64,000 nucleotides of DNA from Tropicimonas sp033101155 (GTDB taxonomy: Bacteria > Pseudomonadota > Alphaproteobacteria > Rhodobacterales > Rhodobacteraceae): assembly GCF_033101155.1 (NCBI RefSeq), contig NZ_JAWMPX010000018.1, forward strand, positions 1 to 64,000, written 5' to 3'. Made by a program: the position numbers and the translations under genes. This document shows, in pieces, positions 7,875 to 16,760 of this stretch; positions within the stretch are counted from its first letter, which is position 1; each line of letters begins with the position of its first letter. The notes under the pieces were generated by a model that was given only the letters and a program-made list of their open reading frames with translations, was not told the origin of the DNA and ran no database searches.

Positions 7875-8759
7875 CTACTTTCCAGCGACCTGGTCAGCCA
7901 ACCTCAGGAACAACCCATCCCATGTCTCGGCGTTCGCCATTGGGTTCAGGACGATGATCTCGACGCCAAGACCTTCGAGCCGTTGCTGAGTCCCGGCTGT
8001 CGCGAAATCCTCCCAAAGCATGATCGGATGACGGTCAGCGTCGATTGCCAACTCAAAGGCGCTCCATTCTTGCTCGCCAGGGTCGGTGTCCGGCTCCCAG
8101 TGCAACGCGGTGATGTCGCCCGGATAGGCGTAATCGAGATATTGGTAGATCGGGTGGGAGGCGAAGATCTGCCGCTCCGACACCTTCGAGAAGAACCGCG
8201 ACAACGCAGCGTCCATCGCCGCGATTTCCGCCCGAAGATCGGCGGTGCGCTGTTCGATTTGCGGAGCCATGTCAGGCCAGCGGGCAGAGATCGCACCTGC
8301 CGCCGCGGCGATCTGGGCCTCGGCAATCTGCGGATCAAGCCATGTCGTGAAAGCATAGGCCCCGTCATGGGCATGCTCGCCCTCTGGCCCGTGTTTGTGA
8401 GCGACGGTCTCGGTCTCGGCCGGGATCAACAACGCCTGCACCGCTGCGGTGGTGTCGACCAGCCTGGCCCGGGGAAGCAGGGCGCTTTCGACCCACCCGG
8501 CATATCCGGCCCCATTCAAAAGGATGAGATCGGCTTGCTGGTAGGCCTGAACCTCCTCCGGCGACGGGCTCCAGTAAGCCGGATCCACATCGGGTGGCAG
8601 GGGGTAGATCACATCCACCTGCGCGCCGCCGAGCACACTGGCGATATAGGCCAGCGGTGCGTTGACGGCTGCGATGGTTCGGGACGTATCAGCCAAGGCC
8701 GGCGGGGCCGCCAGAGTGAGCGTGGCAAGGATTGCGCGGTACAGTCTCATCTTATCCAT
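7875..8759 (-). CDS. ZnuA-like metal-binding periplasmic protein
   Basis: A 294-residue exported protein related to the cluster A-I zinc/manganese binding proteins (ZnuA). It has a signal peptide (to about residue 24, ALA-DT), a segment NAPLAYIASVLGG typical of the family start, a histidine-rich loop (HKHGPEGEHAHDG, about residues 122-134) and FASHPIYQYL with the later conserved histidine. The first metal ligand region, normally a P-x-H-D-P/Y-E motif, reads PPDVDPAYWSPSPEE and lacks the histidine. The partners are also not a ZnuBC importer but an FtsX-type permease and LolD-type ATPase overlapping upstream. It may therefore chaperone or sense metal for an envelope process instead of feeding an importer. 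An alternative start is the ATG at 8750. Confidence 0.8.
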   Translation of the reverse strand: MDKMRLYRAILATLTLAAPPALADTSRTIAAVNAPLAYIASVLGGAQVDVIYPLPPDVDPAYWSPSPEEVQAYQQADLILLNGAGYAGWVESALLPRARLVDTTAAVQALLIPAETETVAHKHGPEGEHAHDGAYAFTTWLDPQIAEAQIAAAAGAISARWPDMAPQIEQRTADLRAEIAAMDAALSRFFSKVSERQIFASHPIYQYLDYAYPGDITALHWEPDTDPGEQEWSAFELAIDADRHPIMLWEDFATAGTQQRLEGLGVEIIVLNPMANAETWDGLFLRLADQVAGK

Positions 8760-9939
8760 TCCTGAACCAGAGCTGGGCGATCTGGTCTTCCATGAGAGCC
8801 GCAGACCAGGTGACGGCGAGGCTAATGATCACCGCGGCGGTCAACAGCAGCAGGAGTTCACTCGCGACGAGCGCTGCTGGAAGGCCGGGTCCGGCACCGA
8901 GCCGCAGCGCCACGTCGAACTCACGGCGGCGCATTTGTACAGACAGCCAGACCACCAGCGCCATCGCCAGCAGGGCCGCGAGGCTGACAGCCAGCATCAC
9001 CCCCTGCAACACGGATTTCACTTGAAAGACGTTCTCCATGAGCCCGCGGATCTGATCGGTTGGCCGCAGGATTTGCACGGCGGTGTCGCGCGCCTCTACA
9101 CGCCCCCGCAGCAGGGCCGAGGATTTCTCATCGAAGGGAAACACCAGCACAGCCGAGAGCGGAAAGGTCTCGGAGGGGCCATGAAAGTGGAAATCGGCCA
9201 GTTGATCGGCCGAAATGGTTTCCAAGGTGGGAAGGCTGGCATTGGCTGTGATCGCATCGCCGCCGGCTCCCTTGAGAAGCAGCGCGGCTTTGGTCTGACG
9301 GGTTAACTCCTCGTGGCCATGACCAAGCCCGGAAACGATCCAGCCTGTCTTGAGATCGGTCAGAATGGCGCCGTCATCGGGCGTTCCCGTTGGCTCCAGA
9401 ATGCCGCTGATCAACATGCCGACAGGATAAGCCCCGGCGAGGTCAAACACCTGATTCACGTCGCTGGTGACAAGTTCTCCGGCGGCGACGCCAAGCGACT
9501 GGGCGGCCTCAGCCCCCAGAACGACTTCGCCCAGCGACACTGGCAGCCGTCCGGCGGCGGCGGTCAAGCCTCGCAGGCGAAAATACTCGAAATCCGTGCC
9601 AATGATCGGGATGCTCCGCGACGTTCCCGCGACATGGACGGGGGCAAGATCGGCCAGCCGGCTGGCGATCAGCCAGTCATAGTCTTCCATCGAGATCGGT
9701 GTCTCGATGTCGCCGCGGAAATAGGCCGCCGTGAGGGTGAGATCGAGCGGCGCCCCGGCGGAACCGTAAATCAACGGGGTCGCCTCGGCGCGGGACATCA
9801 TGCGGGTCTCGGCCGCGCGGGTGAGCACTTCGGCCAGAAGCGGAATGGTGATCAGCGTTGCCATGACCAGAACCAGCGTCAGGCTGCGCAGCCAGTGAAA
9901 GTGCGTGTGGCGCCATGCAAGATAGGCGATGCCGTTCAT
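8752..9939 (-). CDS. FtsX/MacB-type ABC transporter permease
   Basis: A 395-residue permease with the FtsX-like layout: one N-terminal membrane helix (LTLVLVMATLITIPLL), a large periplasmic domain of about 230 residues, then three C-terminal helices (around SVLQGVMLAVSLAALL, GLPAALVASELLLLL and VIISLAVTW). Such permeases do not carry solutes through the membrane; they couple cytoplasmic ATP hydrolysis to work in the periplasm. The ATG at 9939 overlaps the ATPase stop (ATGA) and is preferred to the one at 9954. Its end overlaps the ZnuA-like gene by 8 bases. Confidence 0.85.
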   Translation of the reverse strand: MNGIAYLAWRHTHFHWLRSLTLVLVMATLITIPLLAEVLTRAAETRMMSRAEATPLIYGSAGAPLDLTLTAAYFRGDIETPISMEDYDWLIASRLADLAPVHVAGTSRSIPIIGTDFEYFRLRGLTAAAGRLPVSLGEVVLGAEAAQSLGVAAGELVTSDVNQVFDLAGAYPVGMLISGILEPTGTPDDGAILTDLKTGWIVSGLGHGHEELTRQTKAALLLKGAGGDAITANASLPTLETISADQLADFHFHGPSETFPLSAVLVFPFDEKSSALLRGRVEARDTAVQILRPTDQIRGLMENVFQVKSVLQGVMLAVSLAALLAMALVVWLSVQMRRREFDVALRLGAGPGLPAALVASELLLLLTAAVIISLAVTWSAALMEDQIAQLWFRNG

Positions 9940-10604
9940 GCGCCGCTCCGCCATAAGTCGCGAAAGTCCAACACACGGTCGAACCTGTCCAGCAGGCTGT
10001 GATCATGGGTGACCATGACCAGTGTCGCGCCGAGCCGGTCGCGCGCCGTCAGCAGGTGATCCATGATAAGGGCCGCCGTGTCCGGATCCAGATTGCCAGT
10101 CGGCTCGTCCGCCAGCAGCACCTTTGGATCGGTGACGACTGCGCGGCAGATCGCAACGCGCTGTTTTTCGCCATGCGAGAGCTGGGCGGGCCTGTGGGTC
10201 AACCGATCGGCAATGCCCAGCGCTTTGGCCAGTTCGTTTGCGCGGTTCCGGGCATGCGGCGTGACCCGTCGCCCGCGCGCAATCCGGAAGGGATGCAGGA
10301 TGTTGTCCCGAGCCGTAAGGTAGTCCAGCAACCCAAAATCCTGAAAGACGTAACCCACCGAGTCGGCGCGGTAGACTTGGGCGGCACGCCGGCTCAGGGC
10401 ATCCACGGCGATGCCATTCACCCGAATGCTGCCGTTGTCCGGGCGGAGCAACCCGCTCAACACGTTGAGGAATGTCGTCTTGCCGCTGCCGCTCGGACCG
10501 ATGACGGCGAGGGTTTCGCCCGCCTGCACCGTCAGCTGCGGCACGTGAAGCCCGGTTGTGCCGCCGGGATGGGTATAGGCAAGATCCTGGATTTCGATCG
10601 TCAC
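9936..10604 (-). CDS. LolD-type ABC transporter ATPase
   Basis: A 222-residue ATPase with Walker A GPSGSGKT (near residue 37), Q-loop VFQDFG, signature LSHGEKQR, Walker B VLLADEPTGNLD and the switch histidine in VTHD. The signature serine-histidine-glycine replaces the usual SGG. This subfamily (LolD, FtsE, MacB N-domain) energises FtsX-type permeases, which matches the overlapping downstream gene. Its start overlaps the stop of the 601-residue protein. Confidence 0.9.
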   Translation of the reverse strand: MTIEIQDLAYTHPGGTTGLHVPQLTVQAGETLAVIGPSGSGKTTFLNVLSGLLRPDNGSIRVNGIAVDALSRRAAQVYRADSVGYVFQDFGLLDYLTARDNILHPFRIARGRRVTPHARNRANELAKALGIADRLTHRPAQLSHGEKQRVAICRAVVTDPKVLLADEPTGNLDPDTAALIMDHLLTARDRLGATLVMVTHDHSLLDRFDRVLDFRDLWRSGA

Positions 10605-12406
10605 ATCATCCGCTCCTGCGAGATCACGTCGAACCCCCTGATTTTCCAGACACCGTCAACCGGCACCACCGTCAGTTCGGCCTCATAGGCGTTGGTTCGA
10701 CTGTGGACATGCCCCCAATGGCCAACGGTGCCGCGCACCACCCACTCGGCGCGCAGGCGAAGCGTTCCCGGATCGGCGGTGTCCTGCGGGCTGACCCCGG
10801 TAACGTCCAGCGCTTTCACGCGCGCATCCGCCCCGCCGGCGCGTTCGATCCGCAGGGCGTCCCGCTGCTCGAGGTAAACCTGTTCCAGAACCGGCCCGTC
10901 GAGGCTGAGCGCGAGACGATCATAGACCTGATCCTCGGTGCGGAAATCGAAGGCCCGGTAGACATTGTTCAGCAGGTCCCCGGTCAACGCCTCCAGTTGC
11001 TCTGGTTCCAGCTCCGGGAGCCGTGTTGCCTGCCGATGCTGAAGCACAGGCAGGGCCGCCACGGCCAAAGCGGCAATGGCCGCGCCGATGACCGCAGTCC
11101 GTAGCCCGCTCGGTGTACCGCGCAATGCCGAAACGAGTGCAAAGCCAGCGCTGAGCGCGGCAATTCCACCGAGCAGATACAGCAGAAGAGGCGTTTCGTC
11201 GGGCCGCACCAGTTCGACGGCCGCAATCTCGGGGTAAGGCGGGGTCTTGAAGTGATTGGTCCAGGTGACCACCCCGTCCTCGGGCGTCAACGGAAACAGG
11301 AAGGGGCCCGCAGCGTCGACGGCATAGCCTGCAACGTCGGGGCTGCGGCTGTCGAACCAGGTCCATTCAAGCTCTGCCTGCTGCGGCAGCCCATCAGTCG
11401 GCGCCGACCAGATCAACCCGAGAATATCGGCGTCTATATCGATCTCTTCGCCGGGCTGCAGGAACTCCAGCCCGCGCAAGCCGATCCGCATGAAGGCCGC
11501 CCGGTCGAAATCGGGCTGGACCGGTGCCCCCTCGATCGTCATTGGCGTGCGGGAACCGATCTCTGCCGCCACCGCCTTGCTCAGCGCATCCCCCTCCTGC
11601 GCGGAAAGAGTCCCGCCCGCGATCTCGCGGTCGACGAGCGACATCGCGTCTCGGACCCGGACAAGCGCTTCGTGCCGGATCTCGTAGGGTTCCGCATAGA
11701 GGAAGGTCATGCGCGGATATTTGTTGTGTCGGGTGAGGTTGGGAGTGTCGAAACGCGAATACCAGGGATCATTCCAGTCCAGCGCCAGCTGTGCTGGGGC
11801 AGACAAGAAGCGAAAGTCGATCACCGGCACGGCGCGGTGAAAGACGATCATCCCGAGTGTCGCGGTGGCCTGTCCGCTCTCATCCAGCGGCGGCGAGATC
11901 ATCAGCCCGTCAGGGCGCTCGCCACCAAACGGATAGAACAGCTCCGCATAGAGCACGCGCGGATCCTCCGGTGGGCTGGGCATGGTGCGACCGGTATAGG
12001 GATCGGTCGCCCCAGCCATTGGCGAGGCCCGCTCGACCCGCAATCGACGTTCGATTGCCATCGCCTCGACCGGCAGGGACGCCCCGTCACCTGTACGAAT
12101 GGACAGCCCCTCCCGGGCAAACCGGGCAAGCCGGAGGGTATCCGCGGCTGGTGTTGTCGAGGCGGCATCTTTCCACCATTCCGACGGGACGAGGTCGGAG
12201 AAGACCCCCAGATCTTCGACAAACACCTCGAGGACCACGCGCACGCCGCCGTCCTCGACATGGAACTCCGCAATGTTCGGCGCAACTTCGGCGCCGCCAA
12301 GGTTAACCCAATCGGCCTGTGCCGCAGGCGCGGCCAGACAAGCAATAAGCGCCATGACGAGCCAGGCTGCGGTCCTGGTGGCGAGCGTTGCGTACGTTCG
12401 GATCAA
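10601..12406 (-). CDS. Large exported membrane-anchored protein of unknown function
   Basis: A 601-residue protein with an N-terminal signal peptide (cleavage near AAQA-DW) and a periplasmic region of about 380 residues rich in beta-type composition, which contains a repeated interest in aromatic and acidic residues. Two hydrophobic helices follow near residues 420-440 and 450-470 (LLLYLLGGIAALSAGF and AVIGAAIAALAVAAL), then a C-terminal domain of about 130 residues ending in a beta-rich part. No catalytic motif was found. It is translationally coupled to the ATPase and permease, so it is probably a structural or substrate-handling subunit of the same envelope complex. No named family is recognised; absence of a match here reflects memory, not a search. 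Confidence 0.75.
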   Translation of the reverse strand: MIRTYATLATRTAAWLVMALIACLAAPAAQADWVNLGGAEVAPNIAEFHVEDGGVRVVLEVFVEDLGVFSDLVPSEWWKDAASTTPAADTLRLARFAREGLSIRTGDGASLPVEAMAIERRLRVERASPMAGATDPYTGRTMPSPPEDPRVLYAELFYPFGGERPDGLMISPPLDESGQATATLGMIVFHRAVPVIDFRFLSAPAQLALDWNDPWYSRFDTPNLTRHNKYPRMTFLYAEPYEIRHEALVRVRDAMSLVDREIAGGTLSAQEGDALSKAVAAEIGSRTPMTIEGAPVQPDFDRAAFMRIGLRGLEFLQPGEEIDIDADILGLIWSAPTDGLPQQAELEWTWFDSRSPDVAGYAVDAAGPFLFPLTPEDGVVTWTNHFKTPPYPEIAAVELVRPDETPLLLYLLGGIAALSAGFALVSALRGTPSGLRTAVIGAAIAALAVAALPVLQHRQATRLPELEPEQLEALTGDLLNNVYRAFDFRTEDQVYDRLALSLDGPVLEQVYLEQRDALRIERAGGADARVKALDVTGVSPQDTADPGTLRLRAEWVVRGTVGHWGHVHSRTNAYEAELTVVPVDGVWKIRGFDVISQERMM

Positions 12407-12444
12407 ACTCCGATCCTCCTCTTCAGCCCACCTGATCGATCACG

Positions 12445-12786
12445 TTACTTGCTGATCTGTATCGTGGCCACGGACGTCCAGCGAAGAACGCCATCGTCCC
12501 CTTCGACGCATTCCAGCGGTTTCTGCTCGCCCCGGGTCTGGATCTGCCCGCCGGAATGCAGTGCACCGCCTGCGTCGCCAGTGGAGCCAATCGTGCCGCC
12601 GGTCATCTGAGCGGACTGGTTGTTGCCGCCGATGAGGAGGTACGCGTTCTTCGAATAGGCGAGCCCGGCATAATAGCAGAAGCGGGACTCGGCACCTTCC
12701 GGGATCGGCGAGGCCGTCAGAAGCGCCGTCTGGGCGGTTGCCGGGATGGCCAGCCCGGCGATCAGGAGTGCGAGTGCATAGCGCAT
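12445..12786 (-). CDS. Small secreted protein heading the ABC operon (113 aa)
   Basis: A 113-residue protein with a clear signal peptide (MRYALALLIAGLAIPATA-QT). The mature part is small, polar and glycine-rich (GGNNQSAQMTGG and GDAGGALHSGG), with two cysteines about 50 residues apart (FCYYAG and LECVEG) that could form a disulfide. It is 38 bases upstream of the 601-residue protein gene and on the same strand, so it is likely the first gene of that operon. Function unknown. Confidence 0.7.
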   Translation of the reverse strand: MRYALALLIAGLAIPATAQTALLTASPIPEGAESRFCYYAGLAYSKNAYLLIGGNNQSAQMTGGTIGSTGDAGGALHSGGQIQTRGEQKPLECVEGDDGVLRWTSVATIQISK

Positions 12787-12824
12787 TGTAGGTCCTTTCT
12801 ATCTTGTTGGCGGTCTTCACTAAT

Positions 12825-14285
12825 TCATGAGCGAGCCTGGCTTTGTGGGCACGTTCGAAGGGTCGACTGACCCCTCGGCGAAGTCAAGCTTGCTGGGAGA
12901 TCTGGTCTTTGGAATTTCCAAGAGGCGCTGTTCCCAAGGCGTTCAGAACCGGCACGACATACCAGGCTATGGGGCCATGTCTGGCGGAGATCGATAGTCA
13001 CCTCGGCCGCTCCGTCATCCGGGCGGACAGCCCGAAACTGGAACGCTGCCGGCCGCCCCATCGTCGGTCGTCCGACTACTTCATCGTCCACGAGCGGCTT
13101 GAGAACGTCGCTCACATCCCAGGCGCCGTCCTTCATCTCGTCGCTCAGCGGATCGGTGAGGCCGGTCGGATCGGGTTTCGGCGGTTCCTTCGCGCCAGGC
13201 ACCGACCAGGCCTCCTCGGTGATCACGGCCATGCGTTCGGTGATTGCGTCCGCAGTGATGTTCCAGACCATGTTGTCAGCGGCCAGCGACAGCTCGCCAT
13301 CATAGACCGAGCGGACCTGCTCGTAGATGTCGAACCGCGTGCCTTCCTCGTTGAAGAAATGATAGCCGATCGCCAGTCGCGGCTTGATCTCCGCCATGAC
13401 CTTGCCGAAGGCCGGCGGGGCGGTGTGCACCTGCGTGCCGACACCAAGCGCCTGTTCGGGAGACTGGCCGTAGAACTTCACCAGTTGATCGGAGGTCAGG
13501 AAGGTCTCGTGGATGGCGACATCCGCATCCTTGGCATAGTCGATACACCATTTGTTGGGGAAGGTATCGCCACCAATCACGATCTTCAGGTCCGACCAAT
13601 CCAGCGCGAAACTGACGGGGCCATCGCCGGCATGAATGGCGGGCCAGGAGCGGACAGTGACACCGTTCTCCTGATAGACCACCTCATTCTCGCCCCGAAA
13701 GTCGAACTCCGTGACCTCGATCTTTCCCGGTTCCTGACTGAGCGCGAAGTTGCGGGTTTGCAGGTCCCAGTTGAACGCCTTGAGGAAGTTTTCGACGGCG
13801 TATTTGGTCCCCATCTCTTCAGTAGCGCCGGAAGGCCCCCAGATCTTCAGCGGGCCCGTGCGTCCCGCCGTCCAGCCGCCCGCCCAGAGGGTCGCCAGAT
13901 CGCCCCAATGGTCAGTGTGCAGATGGGTCAGGAACACCTTGTCCAGCATGTCATAGGGGATCATGTAGGCTGCGACATTGGCCATCGAGCCGGTGCCGAT
14001 ATCGAAGGAGAACTTGTCGCCATTTCCAAGCTCGACGAGAAAACAGGTCGCCGCATGCTTGTGCCGGGCCGACGGCATACCGGTGCCGCAGGCCGTCATG
14101 CGGATTTCCTCAGGGCCAAGCTCCTCGGTGCCGGGGTAGTAGAAGAACCGATCCGGCGCGACCCCGTTGGGATCTGTGACCTTGCCGCCAGCCGCGTCGA
14201 CCGGTTCCACCGAAACCATGGTCGCCAGGGCGGCCACCGACAGTATCGCGCATGTCCCTTGCCTGAGGCTCCGTCCGTGGTTCAT
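12825..14285 (-). CDS. Exported metallo-beta-lactamase-fold hydrolase with C-terminal extension
   Basis: A 486-residue protein with a signal peptide and the binuclear metal motif HLHTDHWGD, followed by later ligands around GGDTFPNKW and a final H in the IGYHFF region. It is a close relative of the protein at 14822-16039; both resemble the family labelled GntH (guanitoxin-type MBL hydrolase) in some annotation systems, although no toxin genes are nearby. The start at 14285 follows GGAAGGAAACC. Compared with its paralogue it carries about 65 extra residues rich in proline and acidic residues, then an unusual serine- and arginine-rich tail that may come from a lost stop codon. Substrate unknown. 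Confidence 0.82.
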   Translation of the reverse strand: MNHGRSLRQGTCAILSVAALATMVSVEPVDAAGGKVTDPNGVAPDRFFYYPGTEELGPEEIRMTACGTGMPSARHKHAATCFLVELGNGDKFSFDIGTGSMANVAAYMIPYDMLDKVFLTHLHTDHWGDLATLWAGGWTAGRTGPLKIWGPSGATEEMGTKYAVENFLKAFNWDLQTRNFALSQEPGKIEVTEFDFRGENEVVYQENGVTVRSWPAIHAGDGPVSFALDWSDLKIVIGGDTFPNKWCIDYAKDADVAIHETFLTSDQLVKFYGQSPEQALGVGTQVHTAPPAFGKVMAEIKPRLAIGYHFFNEEGTRFDIYEQVRSVYDGELSLAADNMVWNITADAITERMAVITEEAWSVPGAKEPPKPDPTGLTDPLSDEMKDGAWDVSDVLKPLVDDEVVGRPTMGRPAAFQFRAVRPDDGAAEVTIDLRQTWPHSLVCRAGSERLGNSASWKFQRPDLPASLTSPRGQSTLRTCPQSQARS

Positions 14286-14347
14286 TGCGTGGTTTCCTTC
14301 CAATCTCATGCCGACAAGCGGTTCTGACGCTCCCGGATATCGTTCAA

Positions 14348-14370
14348 CGTCCACCGGATTGACGTGGACG
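14348..14370. promoter_or_regulatory. Inverted repeat upstream of the MBL gene
   Basis: CGTCCAC and GTGGACG, separated by 9 bases, lie 63 bases upstream of the MBL start and just before the truncated TetR gene. It could be the operator that the lost regulator once bound. It does not resemble the ATAGA-type repeats at 16148-16203. Confidence 0.4.
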
Positions 14371-14379
14371 CCCGACCAG

Positions 14380-14766
14380 ATGGTCGATTTTTGGGTAGAG
14401 CGGTTCAACCGCTATGTCATCGAAACCATCGGACAGCAGGTGGGCAGCCCCGAGGATCGCCTTCTTACCCTCACACGACTCGTGAAACGGGAAGGGTTGG
14501 ACCTTCATGAAATTACTTTCCGAGCCTGGGCTGCGCAGGATTCCGACATCGCAGCCAAGGTGCGCGAAGTCGATCATGGCCGGTATGCTTTCATTCGCAG
14601 CTTGTTCGAGGAGATGGGATTTGCGGGTGAGGAACTGGAAATGCGCACCCGCATCTGGCTGATCGTTGCAAGCGCAAGGTGCACCATGGATTTCCCCGTC
14701 TCCGAAGACATGCCCGGCGACATCTTCGAGCAAAGCCATACGTTCCTTGTCCGCAAGCCGATGTGA
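14380..14766 (+). pseudogene. TetR-family regulator lacking its DNA-binding domain
   Basis: From VDFWVERFNRYV onward this 128-codon frame follows the ligand-binding half of the intact TetR at 16200-16760. Shared positions include the W-E-R/H-x-x-x-x-Y/L helix, an R-E-x-x-x-x-H/E segment and a conserved E-x-R-x-R-I-W/L-V-A. The 50 to 60 residues of the helix-turn-helix are absent; upstream in the same frame the DNA is only the leader of the divergent MBL gene. The most likely history is a deletion that removed the 5' part of a regulator formerly paired with the MBL gene. It could still be translated from the ATG at 14380, but the product could not bind DNA by itself. Confidence 0.75.
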
Positions 14767-14821
14767 TCGGGTGATCCGTCTGAGGCCGCGCCGGGCGACA
14801 AGGCCGTCCCGGCGCGTCGCG

Positions 14822-16039
14822 TCACTTGTCGGGCATCGGTGGCGGGGTATACCCCTCCCATTTTCCGGCCATGGTCCAGTCGGACGGTGACTTTTCATCG
14901 GAACGCGGCGCATCGATATAGGATTGTGTCACGCTCGGCGGCAAGACGTACTCATCCACCGAAGCTTCGCGGACAACGATCTGATCCTTGGTCACGTTGA
15001 TTACCGTGAGGTCGCGGGCCAGCGTCAACTCTCCATCATAGGTCGTGCGCACGCCCTCGAGGATCGCCTGGAAGTTCTCCGGACTCAAAACCGAATGATA
15101 CCCCATGGCGTGGCGCGGCTTCACGGCATCCATGACCTTGCCGAAGGCCGCCGGCTCGGTATGCACCCGGGTCGAGACATAGGTTGCCTGCGACAAATCC
15201 CAGCCAAAATAGTCCGACAGCGCCTGCGGCGGCAGGAAACACTCATGCGAGGCAAGGTCCGCACCGGCTGCGTATTCGACATACCATTTGTTCGGATAGG
15301 TATCGCCGCCGAAAACGTATTTCAGCCCGTTCCACTCCAGCGAATAGCTGACAGAGCCATCAAGGCTGTGAATCGCCGGCCAGGAGCGGACGGTTACGCC
15401 GTTTTCCTCGTAGACGACCACATTCTCCTGCTTGAAGTCGAACTCGGTCACTTCAATCTCGGCGCCCTTGTCGGGCAGGGCGCCGGTGCGGGTCTGAAGG
15501 TCCCAGGCATAGGCCTGCTTCATGCCCTCCACATAGGCCTTGGTGCCAAGCTCGGGGGTTGAGCCCGTTGGCCCGAAGACACGCAACGGCGTGTAACGCC
15601 CCGACAACCACGCGCCAACGTGCAGCCCCATGAAATCACCGACGTGATCGACATGCAGATGGCTGAAAAAGACCTTGTCGAGTTTTGAGAAATCCGGCCG
15701 CAGCGAGAACAGATTGTTGGTGGAGCCCGACCCGATATCGAACAGGAACTTGTCGCCATTGCCCAGTTCGACAAGGAACGAGATCGAAACGGCGGCCTTC
15801 GTCTGGTTCGGCATGCCCGTTCCGAGCGCGATGACCCGCAATTCATCGGCGCCAAGAGTCTCGGTATTGGGAAAATAACTGGCCGGATAGACGCCATCGG
15901 TGATCGCCACGGCGGTTCTTCCGGTTGGCATGGCATCGGCGGCGTCCTGGGCCACGGCCTGCGGAGCCAACCCGACCATCGCCGCTCCAAGGATACCCAG
16001 TGTTACAGATCTGACGGTAGTCCGGAAATCCATGTTCAT
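14822..16039 (-). CDS. Exported metallo-beta-lactamase-fold hydrolase
   Basis: A 405-residue protein with a signal peptide (cleaved near AVAQ-DA), the metal motif HLHVDHVGD, GGDTYPNKW in the position of later ligands, and a histidine in GYHSV. It shares long stretches with the paralogue at 12825-14285, for example VTEFDF, then ENGVTVRSWPAIH, so the two arose by duplication. It probably acts in the periplasm on a small ester, lactone or similar substrate; the sequence does not say which. The gene is divergent from the intact TetR gene, and two operators in the intergenic region suggest direct repression. Confidence 0.85.
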   Translation of the reverse strand: MNMDFRTTVRSVTLGILGAAMVGLAPQAVAQDAADAMPTGRTAVAITDGVYPASYFPNTETLGADELRVIALGTGMPNQTKAAVSISFLVELGNGDKFLFDIGSGSTNNLFSLRPDFSKLDKVFFSHLHVDHVGDFMGLHVGAWLSGRYTPLRVFGPTGSTPELGTKAYVEGMKQAYAWDLQTRTGALPDKGAEIEVTEFDFKQENVVVYEENGVTVRSWPAIHSLDGSVSYSLEWNGLKYVFGGDTYPNKWYVEYAAGADLASHECFLPPQALSDYFGWDLSQATYVSTRVHTEPAAFGKVMDAVKPRHAMGYHSVLSPENFQAILEGVRTTYDGELTLARDLTVINVTKDQIVVREASVDEYVLPPSVTQSYIDAPRSDEKSPSDWTMAGKWEGYTPPPMPDK

Positions 16040-16147
16040 GTCCTTCTCCCCCTCTTTGGTCAGCTGTCCGAGACCGATCGTCCGCGCCTACTTGAGGCGG
16101 GAATGGAGATGTGGTGTTACGGCGCGAAGCCGGGTCCCGCGAACCCT

Positions 16148-16203
16148 CCATAGAGATATCTATGGAATGGTTCCGTGTTTTGTGTCAATAGAGGTGTCTA
16201 TGG
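16148..16203. promoter_or_regulatory. Tandem TetR operators between tetR and the MBL gene
   Basis: Two 18-base inverted repeats share one pattern: CCATAGA-GATA-TCTATGG at 16148-16165 and CAATAGA-GGTG-TCTATGG at 16186-16203. Their centres are 38 bases apart. The second overlaps the ATG of the regulator, which fits autoregulation; the first lies closer to the divergent MBL promoter. Confidence 0.8.
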
Positions 16204-16760
16204 AAACTTTGGAAAAACGTCGTCTTGGTCGGGAGGACTGGATCGAGGCTGCGCTGCAGATCCTCTTCGAGCGCGGCGTCACCGGGATCAAGGTCGTCGT
16301 CTTGGCCGAACGACTGGGCGTGACCAGCGGGAGCTTCTATTGGCATTTCAAGAAGGTGAAGGACCTTCTCGACGCTGTTTTGAACCACTGGGAGCACCAG
16401 CTCACGGATCATATCATCCGCGACGCCAGAGAATTCTCGGGCCCAGCCGAGGAGCGGATTTTCTTGCTTATGAAGCAAGTCGTCCAGGAAGGCGCTGCCG
16501 AGCCCGACCATGCGATCGCGGTCTGGTCAAAGTCCGATCCCGGCGTCCAGGCGGTTTTTCAACGGACGTTGCAGCGGCGGTATGACTTCGCCGCTGGGAT
16601 GTTTGGCCAGGCCGGTTTCGCAGAAGACGAGGCCCGCGTCCGGGGCCGAATTCTGGTCGCCTATCTCATGGGTGAGTCTTCGGCGGGCCTGAAGGCGGAT
16701 CGCGATTGGCAGGTTTCCCTTCGGCGTCATTGGGAAGTCCTTGTTTCGCGCTCGGTCTGA
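16200..16760 (+). CDS. TetR-family transcriptional regulator
   Basis: A 186-residue regulator with an N-terminal helix-turn-helix (residues 10-55: DWIEAALQILFERG, then LAERLGVTSGSFYWHFK) and a helical ligand-binding domain. The ATG at 16200 lies inside the second operator of the tandem pair, so the gene almost certainly controls itself as well as the divergent MBL hydrolase. The hydrolase's substrate or product is a reasonable guess for the inducer. Its C-terminal half is the intact version of the truncated regulator at 14380-14766. Confidence 0.92.
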   Translation: METLEKRRLGREDWIEAALQILFERGVTGIKVVVLAERLGVTSGSFYWHFKKVKDLLDAVLNHWEHQLTDHIIRDAREFSGPAEERIFLLMKQVVQEGAAEPDHAIAVWSKSDPGVQAVFQRTLQRRYDFAAGMFGQAGFAEDEARVRGRILVAYLMGESSAGLKADRDWQVSLRRHWEVLVSRSV

